13,785 bases of DNA. Source: Methanomicrobiales archaeon (lineage in GTDB: Archaea; Halobacteriota; Methanomicrobia; Methanomicrobiales; JACTUA01). A model generated the notes under the pieces. The model did no database searches. It saw only the letters and a program-made list of their open reading frames with translations, and was not told where the DNA came from. Position numbers and translations under genes: made by a program. Positions 12,606-13,785 of this stretch are shown here, piece after piece (within the stretch, counting starts at the first letter, position 1; each line of letters begins with the position of its first letter). The stretch is from assembly GCA_028678905.1 (NCBI GenBank), contig JAJRCO010000002.1, positions 1-13,785 of the forward strand. The letters are read 5' to 3'.

Positions 12606-13025
12606 ATGTACGACCGGGATACGAATTCCATCCTCGAATATCCGGGAGAGAAAGAAGAGCAGTTTAACCGGAAACTTGCTTTTGAAGAGAACTTAGCTAC
12701 CCTGTCGACCGGAGGAAAATACGGGAAGATCGCTCGCACCTACCAAATCGTACCGGACCGGTCCAGGGTAAAAGAGCGTGAAGGGGGAAAATATGGAATT
12801 GTCAAGAGGACTTTTCTCTTCGATAGCAAAGGAATTCTGGAGAAAGAGGGCGAGGAATTCCGGGATACCCGGATGTTCGTTTTTGAGCCCATTGGCAACA
12901 CCATTACCGAGCGAGAAGGTGGATGGTTCGGAAAAACAAAGAGAGTGTTCATCGGGGAACGCATGTCGTCAGATACGTTCCGGGACCCCCTGGGTTTCCT
13001 GCAACTGCTCTTCCTGATTGAATAG
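12606..13025 (+). CDS. Tandem ~23-residue repeat protein, unknown function (5' end disrupted)
   Basis: The intact frame from ATG at 12606 gives 139 residues. With the upstream open frame the protein is about 180 residues and consists of about seven units of 22-24 residues. The pattern is E-R-E-G-G-K-Y-G-h-h-x-R-h-F-h-F-D-x-x-G-I-L, where h is hydrophobic. Clear units are KEREGGKYGIVKRTFLFDSK, EKEGEEFRDTRMFVFEPIGN and TEREGGWFGKTKRVF; less exact ones are EYPGEKEEQFNRKLAFEENL and STGGKYGKIARTYQI. Alternating strand and turn suggests a beta-hairpin stack, reminiscent of MORN or YD repeats but not matching either. There is no signal peptide or transmembrane segment; the C-terminus FLQLLFLIE is hydrophobic. 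I recognise no family. The ATG at 12606 has no good ribosome site and is probably not the original start. Confidence 0.65.
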   Translation: MYDRDTNSILEYPGEKEEQFNRKLAFEENLATLSTGGKYGKIARTYQIVPDRSRVKEREGGKYGIVKRTFLFDSKGILEKEGEEFRDTRMFVFEPIGNTITEREGGWFGKTKRVFIGERMSSDTFRDPLGFLQLLFLIE

Positions 13026-13114
13026 GTTTCGATAGATCATCCCCGTTTTATCTTTCTGTAGTGACGAAGGAACGGAAATGCTCCCCTTTCGGGTGAGGGA
13101 AAAAAAATTCCGGA

Positions 13115-13621
13115 TCAAATAAATCTTTCAAACCGCTCTTTTGATACTTTGCAGATCGGGCAGACATCGGGAGGTTCCGGACGTGCACATAGATAACCAC
13201 AGACTCTGCACCTCCATACAGGATAGGGCAGATTGTTCAGATCGGTCGCCGGCTCGGTGCGTATTTTTCTTTCAGCTGCCGGAGGGCGGCGTTCTGGTAT
13301 CGATTGCACTGGTTCTCTCTCCTGATATACCGCGCGGGATACGTATAGCGCACAATAACATGCGCCGTATTCGTTCACATCCGGATCCCGGTAGTCACAG
13401 GGACAGACGATATCGAGATCCTCAGCTTTCTTTCCGCTGGCAAGGCGGCAGGGACAGGACTGGTAGCTATACCGGCGTGTATTGGCGATCAATCCCCGGA
13501 CGAGATCTTTGGTGAATTTAACGTCAGGATTCAGGTAATAGCCCGAACTTTCCTGCTCCTCTTTCAGGTGAATATAAAATTCATCAACTTCTCTCTGATC
13601 AATTTTTTCCATTTCGGTCAT
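13115..13621 (-). CDS. Ferredoxin:disulfide reductase with C-terminal rubredoxin domain
   Basis: The 168-residue protein joins two domains. The first (about 10-100) is a ferredoxin:thioredoxin reductase catalytic subunit with three CxC motifs: CPC (56-58), CPC (73-75) and CYC (88-90). By homology with the plant-type enzyme, Cys56, 73, 75 and 88 hold the [4Fe-4S] cluster. Cys58 and Cys90 form the redox-active disulfide. After a charged Pro/Glu linker (about 103-130) comes a rubredoxin-like domain with WRCRVCGY (Cys138, Cys141) and DVCPIC (Cys154, Cys157), like the C-terminus of rubrerythrin. Methanosarcina has a characterised reductase (FDR) with this layout, which passes ferredoxin electrons to disulfide proteins. 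It overlaps the upstream glutaredoxin by ATGA, a natural partner. ATG at 13612 is an alternative start. Confidence 0.93.
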   Translation of the reverse strand: MTEMEKIDQREVDEFYIHLKEEQESSGYYLNPDVKFTKDLVRGLIANTRRYSYQSCPCRLASGKKAEDLDIVCPCDYRDPDVNEYGACYCALYVSRAVYQEREPVQSIPERRPPAAERKIRTEPATDLNNLPYPVWRCRVCGYLCARPEPPDVCPICKVSKERFERFI

Positions 13622-13785
13622 TCCAGCGCTTCCCGTATCTCTTTTTCGCGGAACCCCACAATTGTTTTCCCATCGTCGATAACCAATACTGGAAATGATC
13701 CCGCAGGGTTAAACCGTTTCACCTCCTCATATACCTTTTCCATCTCGTTGGGAGGAAGTCTATCGACATAGATGTAGGAAAAATC
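13618..13785 (-). CDS. Glutaredoxin-like protein, C-terminal part (runs off the window)
   Basis: Fifty-five codons are visible before TGA. The segment has a beta strand YIYVDRL, an acidic helix (NEMEKVYEEVKRFNP), then GSFPVLVIDDGKTIVGF with the cis-proline Pro32 of the fragment typical of glutaredoxin/NrdH folds. It ends with the helix REKEIREALE. The active-site CxxC lies outside the window. The TGA overlaps the ATG of the disulfide reductase gene (ATGA), so the two are translationally coupled; the likely role is as substrate or relay of that reductase. Confidence 0.85.
   Translation of the reverse strand, partial: DFSYIYVDRLPPNEMEKVYEEVKRFNPAGSFPVLVIDDGKTIVGFREKEIREALE

Overview
The window looks like chromosomal DNA from a methanogenic euryarchaeon, probably of the order Methanomicrobiales. 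The reasons are an archaeal/eukaryotic-type ribosomal protein (S17e), an Alba chromatin protein, a methanogenesis marker 8 protein (DUF2099), a stand-alone ThiN-domain protein, a ferredoxin:disulfide reductase with a rubredoxin tail, TATA boxes about 25-30 bases upstream of start codons (often implying leaderless mRNAs), and GGTGATC-type Shine-Dalgarno sites. The order-level placement is inference; no rRNA is present.

Layout. Positions 1-640 hold little: a possible gene tail at the left edge, a possible 56-codon ORF (236-406), and on the minus strand a clear two-helix small membrane protein (387-557). Positions 653-4893 are a dense plus-strand block: ThiN protein, rps17e, dapA, dapB (8-base overlap with dapA), an 8-Cys ferredoxin, asd, then alba. 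dapA, dapB and asd cover the aspartate-semialdehyde to tetrahydrodipicolinate steps of lysine synthesis. Positions 5066-6818 encode a secreted protein of unknown function and a thioredoxin-CcdA membrane fusion. Convergent to it is a DUF1624 membrane protein (minus), divergent from the mmp8 homologue, which is followed by a SemiSWEET-like half transporter.

Positions 9014-9380 contain protein-like minus-strand fragments in more than one frame, probably a dead gene. Next come an Isf-type iron-sulfur flavoprotein (minus), a divergent DNA polymerase IV (plus), and, 2 bases beyond the polymerase stop, a badly frameshifted DUF362/ferredoxin pseudogene (minus). A divergent gene encoding a tandem ~23-residue repeat protein follows; its 5' end also has a frame break. 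The right edge holds a minus-strand glutaredoxin-ferredoxin:disulfide reductase pair joined by an ATGA overlap.

A recurring theme is thiol/iron-sulfur redox chemistry (ferredoxin, thioredoxin-CcdA, Isf, glutaredoxin, FDR). These genes are not one operon, so a functional link among all of them is speculation. I found no CRISPR array, insertion sequence, tRNA or rRNA.
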